NCBI GenBank assembly: GCA_902500775.1 | Contig: CABVRZ010000002.1 | Span: 179,791 to 222,761 of the forward strand | Length of the DNA: 42,971 bases | Reading direction: 5' to 3' | Origin: an uncultured Nitrospira sp. | Lineage (GTDB): Bacteria; Nitrospirota; Nitrospiria; Nitrospirales; Nitrospiraceae | Part shown: in pieces, positions 7,038-14,793 of the stretch | Layout of the letters: each line of letters begins with the position of its first letter | Numbering within the stretch: position 1 is the stretch's first letter | The notes under the pieces: model-generated | What the model saw: the letters and a program-made list of their open reading frames with translations, nothing else | The model's database searches: none | Told to the model about the DNA's origin: nothing | Position numbers and translations under genes: made by a program

Positions 7038-9536
7038 TTACCCTTCAACCTTCTCAACCAGAATGCGATAGTGCGAGGCTTCCGGTTCCAACGCCTCCTG
7101 GATCAAGACTTTGTGCCCATCATTCTTGAGGCTCATCGGCACATTCTTGATTGGTTCGCCTGCGTCCAACCAGACTTCAAGCTTCTCGCCTGCATCCATC
7201 ATTTCAAGTTTCAACTTGGTCTTCACATAGTTCATCGGGCAGGCGACGCCTCGCAAATCGTAGACCGGCGCACCGGTCGGAGCCGGAGTTGCTGGTTTCA
7301 CCTCGGTGGCGATCGGAGCTACTGCCGCGGCAACTTCTTTTGCAGGAGTCGCTGCCTCCTGGACCGAGGCAAGCTTCAAATCTTTCCCCATCTGTTCGGT
7401 CGCGGCACGGCAGGCCTCGACGAAGCTTTTGGCAAATGCCATTTTTTCACGCGCCGAATCACCAGTCGTATCCTTAGGACCGAGATCGCCGACCTTCTTA
7501 TTGAGTTCACGATACTGCGCGGGAATGACCCCTTTCTGCGCAATTCGACCGTCAAATTCGATGAAGGTTTCGGAGTCAGTTGACGGCTCAAGCCCCTCGG
7601 TCACCAACATCGCCTTGGCGGCAGCCAATACGGCGCGATACGATTTGTTGACCGACACAGAATACTGATGCTTCTCGACCAACAACTTGGCTTGATACAG
7701 CTCTTGATCCGCCTCCAAGATCCCGTTTTCAATCATCTCCAGTGCGCCGCCGGCACATTCACCTGGACCGAGGTCCTCCAGAATAAACTCGTCTTCCCCT
7801 TCCCAGTCATAGTAGAAGGTGGAATCCTCTGCATACGATGGGACGATCGTATAGGGAATCAATTCGTCCTTCAGCTTGCTCTTCCCCACACGGGCAATAT
7901 ATTTCGGCAGGTTTTCATTCGTCTGACGATCACGCCGATACACGTCGATTAAATGGGAGAGCGCCGTTGGAACTGCTTTCGCCGGCAGCTTCACAATCAT
8001 CTGACCAATCTTGGCCGTGCCGTTGACCGACCCGCCGAGATGCAATTCATAGTGCGGTGCGACATGTTCACCGATTCGTTTTCCAACTCCATGCAACCCA
8101 ATCGTGGAGATATGGTGTTGAGCGCAGGAGTTGTGGCAGCCACTGATTTTGATGTCAACTCCCGTCAAATCTTCCGGTACCCGCCCGGCAGGAAACACCT
8201 CAGCCAACGCTCTCGCCAACCCTTTGGATGACGTGATCCCCAGCCCACAGGTATCAGTTCCGGGACAGGCGATGATGTCTTCGACGAGTTCGGCCCCGGG
8301 ATCAGCCAATCCGTAAGACGCCAGATCGTCATAAAGATGTGAGATCCGATCAGCAGGGATCCACCGGATCACCAGGTTCTGGTTGATCGTGGTGCGAAGA
8401 TTCCCGTTGGAGTACCGTTCTGCAAGATCCGCGACAAACAGCAGTTGCTGTGAAGTGATATCGCCCATGAACAGCTTGACCGCGGCCGTCACATACCCGT
8501 CCTGCTTTTGCCGAACGACATTGGTCCGCTTCCACATCTCGAATGGGGTTTCTTGGCCGACTGGATGTGTTTCGTTCCTGTTCCCATCGGTGACACCGTT
8601 ACGAGTCGGCATAATGAGGGCTGGAGGTGTATCTTCATAAGGCAGCAAGGCCATAGAGCCATTCTTTGGAAGCGCGTGCCCCATTGAAACGTAGGCTGCC
8701 TCCCATCGTCGCTTGAATTCCTCAAACCCTAGCTTGTCGATCACAAATTTCATGCGGGCCTTGTTCCGGTTTTTGCGATTCCCAAGGGTATCGAATACCT
8801 TGATGACGGCTTCGATGCTTGGAATTAGCTCGTCCATCGGGGTGAATTCTCGAAGCAACTGCGCAACCCGAGGCGTGGAGCCCAGTCCGCCACCCGCCAC
8901 CATGCGAAACCCTATGACTCCGTCCGCTCGCTTCACCGCTAGCAGACCGATATCATGAATCGGCGTGAGGGCACAGTCGTGCGCGCAACCGGAAAACGCG
9001 ATCTTAAACTTGCGTGGCAAGCTTTGATTAAGGGGATTCCGGAGCAGGTGGTATGCGACTGTCTTGGCATACTGTGTGACGTCAAACACCTCGCCTTGGC
9101 ACACACCAGCCAAGTGGCAGGCTGTCACATTTCGTACCGTGTTCGCGCAAGCCTCTCGGGTTGTCAGACCGACTTCTGCAAGCCCTCGCATAATGGTCGG
9201 CACATCTTTCAGCTCGACAAAGTGCATCTGAATGTCTTGTCTGGTCGTGACATGGCCAACGCCCGTGGCATAGCGGTCGGCCAGTTCTGCTACGCGGCGA
9301 AGCTGATTGGCGGTGATGCCGCCGAACGGAATCTTGATCCGTACCATCTGCACGCCTGGCTGACGCTGGCCATAGATGCCGTACTGTAATCGGAACGGTT
9401 TAAAGAGGTCCGTTGAGACCTCTCCCCCCAAGGTCCGCATGGCCTCGGTTTCAAAGGTTTCAATTTCTTCCACGATGCTTGCTGGAATGGGATGTGTTTC
9501 AATATGCGGAACGGAAAGAGATACAGTCTGGTTCAT
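7038..9536 (-). CDS. Siroheme sulfite reductase fused to a C-terminal TusA-like domain
   Basis: The 832-residue protein reduces sulfite to sulfide using siroheme and [4Fe-4S], probably with ferredoxin. It has two ferredoxin-like/siroheme half-repeats. The C-terminal half carries the cluster ligands CPGTDTC and SGCHNSC. The N-terminal half also keeps CHLAGVC and SGCAHDC, so both pseudo-symmetric halves have a C-x5-C plus C-x3-C set. A helical region (about 590-715) and an Ala/Pro-rich linker lead to a TusA-like sulfur-carrier domain (about 758-832) with YDLRGVACPMNYVKTKL, including the CP motif Cys. An appended TusA domain could deliver or accept sulfur. The ATG at 9536 has an AAGGAGT ribosome binding site. 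The gene follows the Rrf2 regulator by 45 bases. Nitrite reductase activity cannot be excluded from sequence, but the context supports sulfite. Confidence 0.92.
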   Translation of the reverse strand: MNQTVSLSVPHIETHPIPASIVEEIETFETEAMRTLGGEVSTDLFKPFRLQYGIYGQRQPGVQMVRIKIPFGGITANQLRRVAELADRYATGVGHVTTRQDIQMHFVELKDVPTIMRGLAEVGLTTREACANTVRNVTACHLAGVCQGEVFDVTQYAKTVAYHLLRNPLNQSLPRKFKIAFSGCAHDCALTPIHDIGLLAVKRADGVIGFRMVAGGGLGSTPRVAQLLREFTPMDELIPSIEAVIKVFDTLGNRKNRNKARMKFVIDKLGFEEFKRRWEAAYVSMGHALPKNGSMALLPYEDTPPALIMPTRNGVTDGNRNETHPVGQETPFEMWKRTNVVRQKQDGYVTAAVKLFMGDITSQQLLFVADLAERYSNGNLRTTINQNLVIRWIPADRISHLYDDLASYGLADPGAELVEDIIACPGTDTCGLGITSSKGLARALAEVFPAGRVPEDLTGVDIKISGCHNSCAQHHISTIGLHGVGKRIGEHVAPHYELHLGGSVNGTAKIGQMIVKLPAKAVPTALSHLIDVYRRDRQTNENLPKYIARVGKSKLKDELIPYTIVPSYAEDSTFYYDWEGEDEFILEDLGPGECAGGALEMIENGILEADQELYQAKLLVEKHQYSVSVNKSYRAVLAAAKAMLVTEGLEPSTDSETFIEFDGRIAQKGVIPAQYRELNKKVGDLGPKDTTGDSAREKMAFAKSFVEACRAATEQMGKDLKLASVQEAATPAKEVAAAVAPIATEVKPATPAPTGAPVYDLRGVACPMNYVKTKLKLEMMDAGEKLEVWLDAGEPIKNVPMSLKNDGHKVLIQEALEPEASHYRILVEKVEG

Positions 9537-9581
9537 GGCTGACTCCTTAGATCGCCTGCCGGAAGAATCTTTTTTCTTCTG

Positions 9582-10031
9582 TCAAATATGGTACATGGGG
9601 CTGCGTTGCGCATCGACGAGCCTCTGACGTGCCGCCAACTGTTCAATCGTGATGCTCTCGAGGACTTTCCTCTCGGCCAGTTGCAGCTGGTCCCACACAT
9701 CGCTCAGAAGGAGATCTGATTTGCCCGTGGACCGATATCGAGCTGATGGATGAACGCCCGACCGATGAAAGACCGGCCCTTCAAGAGATTCGAATATCTC
9801 AGCCAGCGAAAGGTCCGCGGGCTTTCTCGACAAGAGATACCCTCCCTGTGCTCCACGATGGCTTTCGACCAAGCCGGTATTCTTCATGGTATGAAGCACC
9901 TGTTCCAGAAAACGGAGCGGAATCCCCTGGCGCCTCGAGACGGCCTTCGCTTGAATCGGAGCGTCTTTCGCATGGATGGCCAGATCAATGGCCGCCAAGA
10001 TCCCATAGCTCACTCGCTTAGACATTTTCAT
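9582..10031 (-). CDS. Rrf2-family transcriptional regulator of the sulfate operon
   Basis: The 149-residue winged-helix protein is of the Rrf2 family: MSKRVSYGILAAIDLA, IPLRFLEQVLHTMKNTGLV, then GGYLLSRKPADLSLAEI. It contains no cysteine, so unlike IscR or NsrR it cannot hold an Fe-S cluster. In this it resembles CymR, which senses the cysteine status of the cell through CysK or O-acetylserine. It is the first gene of the operon and lies 7 bases downstream of a perfect palindrome that overlaps the probable transcription start, so autorepression is likely. Starts at 10031 (MKMSKRV) or 10025 (MSKRV) are both possible. Confidence 0.9.
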   Translation of the reverse strand: MKMSKRVSYGILAAIDLAIHAKDAPIQAKAVSRRQGIPLRFLEQVLHTMKNTGLVESHRGAQGGYLLSRKPADLSLAEIFESLEGPVFHRSGVHPSARYRSTGKSDLLLSDVWDQLQLAERKVLESITIEQLAARQRLVDAQRSPMYHI

Positions 10032-10038
10032 TCTTTAC

Positions 10039-10054
10039 AATTCCTGTAGGAATT
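10039..10054. promoter_or_regulatory. Palindromic operator, probable Rrf2 binding site
   Basis: aattcctgtaggaatt is a perfect inverted repeat (aattcc, 4-base spacer, ggaatt). It lies between the -10 element of the operon promoter and the regulator start codon. ATTCC/GGAAT half-sites resemble known CymR-type Rrf2 operators. Binding by the adjacent regulator is inference. Confidence 0.65.
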
Positions 10055-10064
10055 AGATTGCCGT

Positions 10065-10094
10065 ACTCTACCTTTCCCTGCAACAAGCTGTCAA
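10065..10094 (-). promoter_or_regulatory. Promoter of the sulfate assimilation operon
   Basis: On the minus strand TTGACA (10094-10089) is followed after 18 bases by TAGAGT (10070-10065). The start point would fall on or just before the palindrome at 10039-10054, the expected arrangement for repression by the operon's own Rrf2 regulator. Confidence 0.55.
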
Positions 10095-10339
10095 GGTTGA
10101 TTCCTCCAGCTCCAGCTCCCACTCACGACCTATCGACAATCTACGTATTTGCACTTTTTGTTCGTCATTCATCGCAACCGCTCAATCCAAGTCCTCACTG
10201 GTCCTTCACCCTAATTTTTGCGGCCTGAGTCTTTGTGTCCACACCACGGCCTCATGGAAGCTCGTCGGCAGAAGGCCCTGGCCGAAAATCAGATTGACAT
10301 CAATTCTGCTCCAGGCAATAATCCACCCTCATCTTCCAC
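10095..10339. other. Divergent intergenic region, no gene
   Basis: About 245 bases between the sulfate operon promoter and the Fis-like gene. It must hold the promoter of the Fis-like gene, but I see no convincing -35/-10 pair on the plus strand. The plus frame beginning at 10218 overlaps the Fis-like gene out of register and is not credible. Confidence 0.4.
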
Positions 10340-10939
10340 ATGGTACCTTCTATGCCAACGTCGTCACCGACATATCATATTGTATTGCTCACGACGGATC
10401 CGACCGTCAAGGCTCAAGTTCGACAGATCTTTACGGATGCCGCCATCAGCATCTTCCGTGATGCCGCCACTTTCCAGCAAGAGTTGCCGAGCCATCGGGT
10501 GGACATCATCATCGAGGAATTGCCGCACCCCCAAGGTCCCGTCACGACATGGTCGGACCATCTTGATGTTACGCACACCCTTTTCATCCAAGGGTCACCC
10601 GCAGTCCTACGACAAACCTTGAGTATGATCCAACCCATGTTCGCCCCGAGCAACCTTCATCTGAATAAAGCCCGGGAGGGGTCTCTGGAAAATTACTTGG
10701 AAGTGAAAATGGGTGAATTCGTCAAAGGGATGCGCAACGGATCGGCAAGAAACCTTCATCCGATCCTCATCTCCGCCGTAGAGCGCCCCCTCATCACCTC
10801 AGCGCTGCAAGAAACGCGGGGCAATCAGATTCAGGCCGCAGAGTTACTGGGACTGAACCGCAATACGTTGCGAAAAAAGATCGTCAATCTCCATATTCCG
10901 CTGAAACAGACCAAGCTGAGGGCGAATCGGAGTGTATGA
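10340..10939 (+). CDS. Fis-type helix-turn-helix protein with degenerate receiver-like N-terminus
   Basis: The 199-residue protein ends in a Fis/NtrC-type DNA-binding domain: PLITSALQETRGNQIQAAEL followed by LGLNRNTLRKKIVNL (about residues 150-185). The first ~100 residues (YHIVLLTTDPTVKAQVRQIF, VDIIIEELPH) have the alternating pattern of a response-regulator receiver fold. The phospho-acceptor Asp is not obvious, and there is no AAA+ domain, so it is not a sigma54 activator. ATG 10340 or 10352 could be the start, and neither has a clear ribosome binding site. It precedes the HU gene by about 60 bases on the same strand, so both may encode nucleoid or regulatory proteins of one unit. Confidence 0.8.
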   Translation: MVPSMPTSSPTYHIVLLTTDPTVKAQVRQIFTDAAISIFRDAATFQQELPSHRVDIIIEELPHPQGPVTTWSDHLDVTHTLFIQGSPAVLRQTLSMIQPMFAPSNLHLNKAREGSLENYLEVKMGEFVKGMRNGSARNLHPILISAVERPLITSALQETRGNQIQAAELLGLNRNTLRKKIVNLHIPLKQTKLRANRSV

Positions 10940-11000
10940 GTGTGCCAATGCAGTGTCACCGGAGTCATTTTTTCTTTCACTACCCACAAGGAGGGACATG

Positions 11001-11273
11001 ATGACAAAGGAAGAGCTGATCGCGAAGATGGCCGCTTCGGCTGGAATCACAAAAGTGGCAGCGGGAACTGCCCTTGAGGCATTTACCGGTGCGGTGACCT
11101 CCTCACTGAAGAAGGGACAACGTGTCTCTCTGGTTAATTTTGGCACCTTTACGATTTCCAAGCGGAGAGCACGGATGGGGAGAAACCCCAGGACAGGCGA
11201 ATCCCTCCGAATTCCAGCAGCCAAAGTTCCCAAGTTTTCTGCCGGAAAAGAGCTTCGTATCGCAGTAAAATAG
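11001..11273 (+). CDS. hup: HU/IHF-family DNA-binding protein
   Basis: The 90-residue histone-like protein begins MTKEELIAKMAASAGITK. It shows the family pattern LVNFGTFTISKRRARMGRNP and then TGESLRIPAAKVPKFSAGK. It forms dimers that bend DNA through beta arms. The AGGAGG ribosome binding site (10989-10994) is 6 bases from ATG 11001 and only 3 from the adjacent in-frame ATG 10998, so 11001 is preferred. The frame is open upstream to 10932 but overlaps the Fis-like gene. In E. coli an IHF gene closes the thrS-infC-rpmI-rplT-pheST operon. Here an HU-type gene sits on the other side of that block. Confidence 0.95.
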   Translation: MTKEELIAKMAASAGITKVAAGTALEAFTGAVTSSLKKGQRVSLVNFGTFTISKRRARMGRNPRTGESLRIPAAKVPKFSAGKELRIAVK

Positions 11274-11300
11274 ATTTGCCGGAGAGGGCCGACGACGAGA

Positions 11301-11355
11301 GAAAGAGAAGGTGGTGGCTTCTTCAGTTCCCTGAAGGAGTACTGTCTTCTCTTTC
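11301..11355 (+). terminator. Probable terminator after the HU gene
   Basis: gaaagagaag (11301-11310) pairs perfectly with cttctctttc (11346-11355) across a 35-base loop, followed by gttttctt. It lies 28 bases after the HU stop codon. The loop is long, so termination strength is uncertain. Confidence 0.5.
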
Positions 11356-11361
11356 GTTTTC

Positions 11362-11388
11362 TTGACAGTATCGGCGGCGCTATATTAG
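11362..11388 (+). promoter_or_regulatory. Possible promoter of tRNA-Val
   Basis: A consensus TTGACA (11362-11367) is followed by the AT-rich tatattag (11381-11388). Spacing to TATTAG is 15 bases, shorter than ideal. The tRNA begins 26 bases downstream. Confidence 0.4.
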
Positions 11389-11413
11389 CATGCCTCCTCT
11401 TCTTGTTCTTGAT

Positions 11414-11488
11414 AGGCGCGTAGCTCAGGGGGAGAGCGCTACCTTGACACGGTAGAGGTCGACGGTTCAAGACCGTCCGCGCCTACCA
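11414..11488 (+). tRNA. tRNA-Val (GAC)
   Basis: A full cloverleaf can be drawn. The acceptor aggcgcg pairs with cgcgcct, the D stem is gctc/gagc, and the anticodon stem is ctacc/ggtag around loop ttgacac (anticodon GAC). The T stem is gacgg/ccgtc, and discriminator A plus CCA is encoded in the DNA. It decodes GUC. It lies 81 bases before thrS on the same strand. Confidence 0.97.
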
Positions 11489-11569
11489 TAAGTTGAAATT
11501 CACGAACGAGTTTGTCGTGACAGGGGCACAGCATCTTCGTTTTTGCTTGTGCCTCGATTGTGTAGTTCC

Positions 11570-13498
11570 ATGAAGATTGCTCTGAAAGACGGCCACAGCA
11601 CGGAGACAAAAGCGGGTGACACCGTGGGGACAGCCCTTTCGTCGCTCGGTGTCGCAGGACGTGATGTGCTCGCGGCCAAGGTGGATGGAGCTGTTGTCGA
11701 CCTGTCACGACCTCTCGCAGGCGGTGCACTGATCGAACCACTTCGGTTTGATAGTGCGGAAGGTCGGGAGGTCTACCGCCACAGCAGCACGCACGTCATG
11801 GCTCAAGCGGTCAAAGAGCTGTTCCCTTCAGCTCAACTGACGATCGGGCCGGCATTAGATGATAGTTTCTACTATGACTTCGCCTTCGAACGCCCCTTCA
11901 CACCGGAAGATCTGGAACAGATCGAAGCTCGTGCCGCGGATATCATTCAACGCAACCTTCCTATTACCCGAAGAGAGTTCTCCAAACAGGAGGCGATCGA
12001 TTTCTTCACAGCTCGTGGTGAACAGTACAAGGTCGAATTGATTCAAGGGTTTCCCGATCACGAGCCGATCACCGCCTATACGCAGGGTGATTTCGTGGAT
12101 CTTTGCCGAGGTCCCCATCTCCCAACGACAGGCCACATCGGTGCCCTAAAACTGCTCAATCTTGCCGGCGCCTACTGGCGCGGGGACGAGCGGAACCCGA
12201 TGCTACAGCGAATCTATGGAACTTCTTTTCCGACGAAAGCCGAGGTCGATGCCTATCTCGCCAGGTTGGAAGAGATTAAGCGCCGCGACCACCGAAAAGT
12301 CGGGAAAGAACTGGATTTGATCAGTATTCAGGATGAAATCGGCCCAGGTCTCGTGCTCTGGCATCCAAAGGGAGCGGTTGTCCGTTTGTTGATCGAAAAC
12401 TTTTGGCGCGAGCAACATATTCGCGATGGGTACAACCTGGTCTACTCCCCGCATACGGCCCGCCTTGATCTTTGGAAAACCAGCGGTCACCTCGAGTACT
12501 ACCGGGAAAACATGTTTCCCGCCATGAGGCTGGAGGGCAGCGAGTACCAACTCAAGCCGATGAATTGCCCGTACCATATCATGATCTACCAGTCTCACCT
12601 GCGAAGCTATCGAGATCTCCCCATCCGATATGGCGAGCTGGGCACCGTCTATCGGTACGAACGGACCGGGGTCCTCCACGGCCTCATGCGAGTGCGCGGA
12701 TTCACGCAGGATGATGCCCACCTCTTCTGCAGGCCCGATCAGATGGAAGCCGAAGTCAGTCGGGTGCTGGACTTTACGTTTTTTGTGCTTCAGACATTTG
12801 GATTTACTGAATTCGAAGTGTTTCTCTCCACCAGACCGAAGGAATCGGTCGGTGGTGATGAGCATTGGACATTGGCCACCAACGCCTTGGAAGCCGCACT
12901 GAAGAGCCGGCTGATTGCCTTTCAACTGGATCCGGGAGGTGGGGCGTTTTATGGCCCCAAGATCGACATTAAAATCAAAGACGCATTAGGCCGTTCATGG
13001 CAATGTTCCACGGTCCAGGTGGATTTCAATAATCCCGAGCGGTTTGACTTGAGCTATATCGGAGAAGACGGGAAAGCTCATCGCCCAATCATGATTCATC
13101 GTGCCTTGATGGGATCGATTGAACGATTCTTCGGCATCCTGATCGAGCATTATGGCGGCGCCTTTCCGACGTGGTTGGCACCGGTACAGGCAGTAGTCAT
13201 CAATATCACTGATCAGCAGCAGGACTATGTCAGTGCCGTTGTGGCGCAGTTAAAGGCCGCAGGCTTCCGAGCCGAAGCGGATCTTCGAAACGAAAAGATT
13301 GGATTCAAGATTCGGGAAGCTGAAAAAGCGAAAACCCCCTTTATGCTGGTGGCAGGGAACCGAGAAGTCCAGAATGGAACGCTCTCGGTCCGGGGCCGAA
13401 GTGGGGCCACCTTAGGCAATATGACCGTGACTGAGATCGTGAATCTGTTGCAATCTGAACTCAAGCAGACGCAGCGAGAGCTTCAATACACTCACTAA
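11570..13498 (+). CDS. thrS: Threonyl-tRNA synthetase
   Basis: It charges tRNA-Thr in the cytoplasm. The 642-residue class II synthetase has an N-terminal TGS domain (MKIALKDGHSTETKAGDTVG, residues 1-60) and an editing domain with YRHSSTHVMAQAV. The core carries LKPMNCPYHIMIY (the Cys is a zinc ligand), YRYERTGVLHGLMRVRGF (motif 2 region) and HRALMGSIERFFGIL (motif 3). An anticodon-binding domain ends the protein. The start MKIALKDG at 11570 fits the family; the frame is open nine codons further upstream. The leader holds a hairpin with ggcaca (11525-11530) and tgtgcc (11548-11553) that could affect translation. It heads the conserved thrS-infC-rpmI-rplT group, with infC 14 bases downstream. 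Confidence 0.97.
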   Translation: MKIALKDGHSTETKAGDTVGTALSSLGVAGRDVLAAKVDGAVVDLSRPLAGGALIEPLRFDSAEGREVYRHSSTHVMAQAVKELFPSAQLTIGPALDDSFYYDFAFERPFTPEDLEQIEARAADIIQRNLPITRREFSKQEAIDFFTARGEQYKVELIQGFPDHEPITAYTQGDFVDLCRGPHLPTTGHIGALKLLNLAGAYWRGDERNPMLQRIYGTSFPTKAEVDAYLARLEEIKRRDHRKVGKELDLISIQDEIGPGLVLWHPKGAVVRLLIENFWREQHIRDGYNLVYSPHTARLDLWKTSGHLEYYRENMFPAMRLEGSEYQLKPMNCPYHIMIYQSHLRSYRDLPIRYGELGTVYRYERTGVLHGLMRVRGFTQDDAHLFCRPDQMEAEVSRVLDFTFFVLQTFGFTEFEVFLSTRPKESVGGDEHWTLATNALEAALKSRLIAFQLDPGGGAFYGPKIDIKIKDALGRSWQCSTVQVDFNNPERFDLSYIGEDGKAHRPIMIHRALMGSIERFFGILIEHYGGAFPTWLAPVQAVVINITDQQQDYVSAVVAQLKAAGFRAEADLRNEKIGFKIREAEKAKTPFMLVAGNREVQNGTLSVRGRSGATLGNMTVTEIVNLLQSELKQTQRELQYTH

Positions 13499-13512
13499 GA
13501 GAGAGGTGGCCT

Positions 13513-14022
13513 ATCGTCCCCAAATTACGTGTGAATCGTGAAATTCGAGTCCGAGAAGTTCGTGTCATTGGCCCAGAGGGAGAACAGCTCGGCATCCTTC
13601 AGACAGCGGATGCCTTTCGCCAGGCCCAAGAGACCGGCCACGATTTGGTGGAAGTCGCTCCTACCTCGGTCCCCCCAGTCTGTAGAATTATGGACTTTGG
13701 GAAGTATAAGTATGAGCTGAGCAAAAAGGATCATCAAAACCGGCGTCACCAAAAGTCCACGCAGGTGAAGGAAATCAAGCTGCGCCCACGGACCGATAAG
13801 CACGATCTTGAAATCAAAGTCCGACAGATGAAAATGTTCCTCGAGGAGGGCAACAAGACCAAAGTCACCCTCACCTATCGTGGACGAGAAATGGCGAACC
13901 AAGAAATGGGCCGCGCCGTGATGAATTCGGTCATAGAACAGTTGGCCCAAGCCGGCACAATCGAGTATGCTCCTCGAATGGAGGGCCGTAGTTTGATCAT
14001 GATTGTCGCTCCAAAACATTGA
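13513..14022 (+). CDS. infC: Translation initiation factor IF-3 with ATC start codon
   Basis: IF-3 binds the 30S subunit and rejects non-canonical start codons and wrong initiator pairing. The 169-residue protein contains NREIRVREVRVIGPEGEQLG at its N-terminus. Further on are VCRIMDFGKYKYE, KEIKLRPRTDKHDLEIK and TLTYRGREMANQEMG. No ATG precedes the conserved start. A GTG at 13531 would remove the usual leading residues, whereas ATC at 13513-13515 (reading VPKLRVNREIRV) sits 4 to 8 bases after GAGGTGG and restores the family N-terminus. AUU or AUC starts of infC are the basis of its known autoregulation. The next genes are rpmI and rplT. Confidence 0.93.
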   Translation: MVPKLRVNREIRVREVRVIGPEGEQLGILQTADAFRQAQETGHDLVEVAPTSVPPVCRIMDFGKYKYELSKKDHQNRRHQKSTQVKEIKLRPRTDKHDLEIKVRQMKMFLEEGNKTKVTLTYRGREMANQEMGRAVMNSVIEQLAQAGTIEYAPRMEGRSLIMIVAPKH

Positions 14023-14054
14023 CAAACAGCTAGCTCAACAAAAGGAATTTTGAC

Positions 14055-14249
14055 ATGAAAATGAAGACGCATTCAGGGACGAGCAAACGATTTGCCAAAA
14101 CGGGAAGTGGCAAGATTGTGCGCCGCAAGGCGGGCAAGCGGCACATACTGACCAGCAAGCGGCATGACCGGAAGCGCCGCCTGAGCGGAACCGCAGTGGT
14201 GGATTCCACGGTTGTTCTTACATTGAATCGACTCTTGCCGTATGCATAG
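14055..14249 (+). CDS. rpmI: 50S ribosomal protein L35
   Basis: The 64-residue, highly basic protein has [20 protein letters not shown], then [14 protein letters not shown] and [11 protein letters not shown], the L35 signature. Its length equals the family norm. The ribosome binding site aaagga precedes ATG 14055. It lies between infC and rplT as in most bacteria. Confidence 0.97.
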   Translation: MKMKTHSGTSKRFAKTGSGKIVRRKAGKRHILTSKRHDRKRRLSGTAVVDSTVVLTLNRLLPYA

Positions 14250-14301
14250 ACGGTGATTGTGGAATGTTGTGAATTTTAAGACCCCAAAGGAGTAATGAAC
14301 C

Positions 14302-14667
14302 ATGCCTCGCGCAAAAGGTGGACCAAAAACGAGAGCTCGACGGAAGAAGCGGATCAAGCTGGCGTCAGGCCAGTACGGCGGGAAAAGCCGATTGTTCCGT
14401 TCAGCGACAGAAAGCGTTGATAAAGGCTTAACCTACGCCTACACCGGTCGTAAGAACCGGAAGCGGGATTTCCGGCAATTGTGGATCGCCCGCATCAGTG
14501 CCGCAGTGCGGAATCACGGACTGACCTATAACCGGTTTATTAACGCCCTCAAGAAAGCCAATGTGCTGTTGGATCGTAAGGTTCTCTCAGACATGGCCAT
14601 CAAGGACGCCACCGGATTTGAGAAATTGGTCGGCGTAGCAAAGCAACACGTGCCCGTAGCGGCATAA
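14302..14667 (+). CDS. rplT: 50S ribosomal protein L20
   Basis: The 121-residue basic protein begins MPRAKGGPKTRARRKKRIKL. It has GQYGGKSRLFRSATESVDK, YTGRKNRKRDFRQLWIARI and the C-terminal NRKVLSDMAI-like segment (LLDRKVLSDMAIKD). L20 binds 23S rRNA and in many bacteria represses its own operon by binding mRNA. The AAGGAGT ribosome binding site precedes ATG 14302. It is the last gene of the thrS-infC-rpmI-rplT group and is followed by a strong terminator. Confidence 0.98.
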   Translation: MPRAKGGPKTRARRKKRIKLASGQYGGKSRLFRSATESVDKGLTYAYTGRKNRKRDFRQLWIARISAAVRNHGLTYNRFINALKKANVLLDRKVLSDMAIKDATGFEKLVGVAKQHVPVAA

Positions 14668-14700
14668 ACCAGCCTTTCAGCCTCGATCAGAAACAGAACC

Positions 14701-14731
14701 AAGGGGGAGCAACAGGATGTTGCTCCCCCTT
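14701..14731. terminator. Bidirectional terminator between rplT and pheT
   Basis: aagggggagcaac (14701-14713) and gttgctccccctt (14719-14731) pair perfectly over 13 bp with a 5-base loop, followed on the plus strand by gtgagtttt. It lies between the convergent rplT and pheT genes and can end both transcripts. Confidence 0.85.
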
Positions 14732-14793
14732 GTGAGTTTTGCAGTACCTAGGATCGGATGAGGCTCAGCCGACCACTGTCTGATCTCTGCTGA

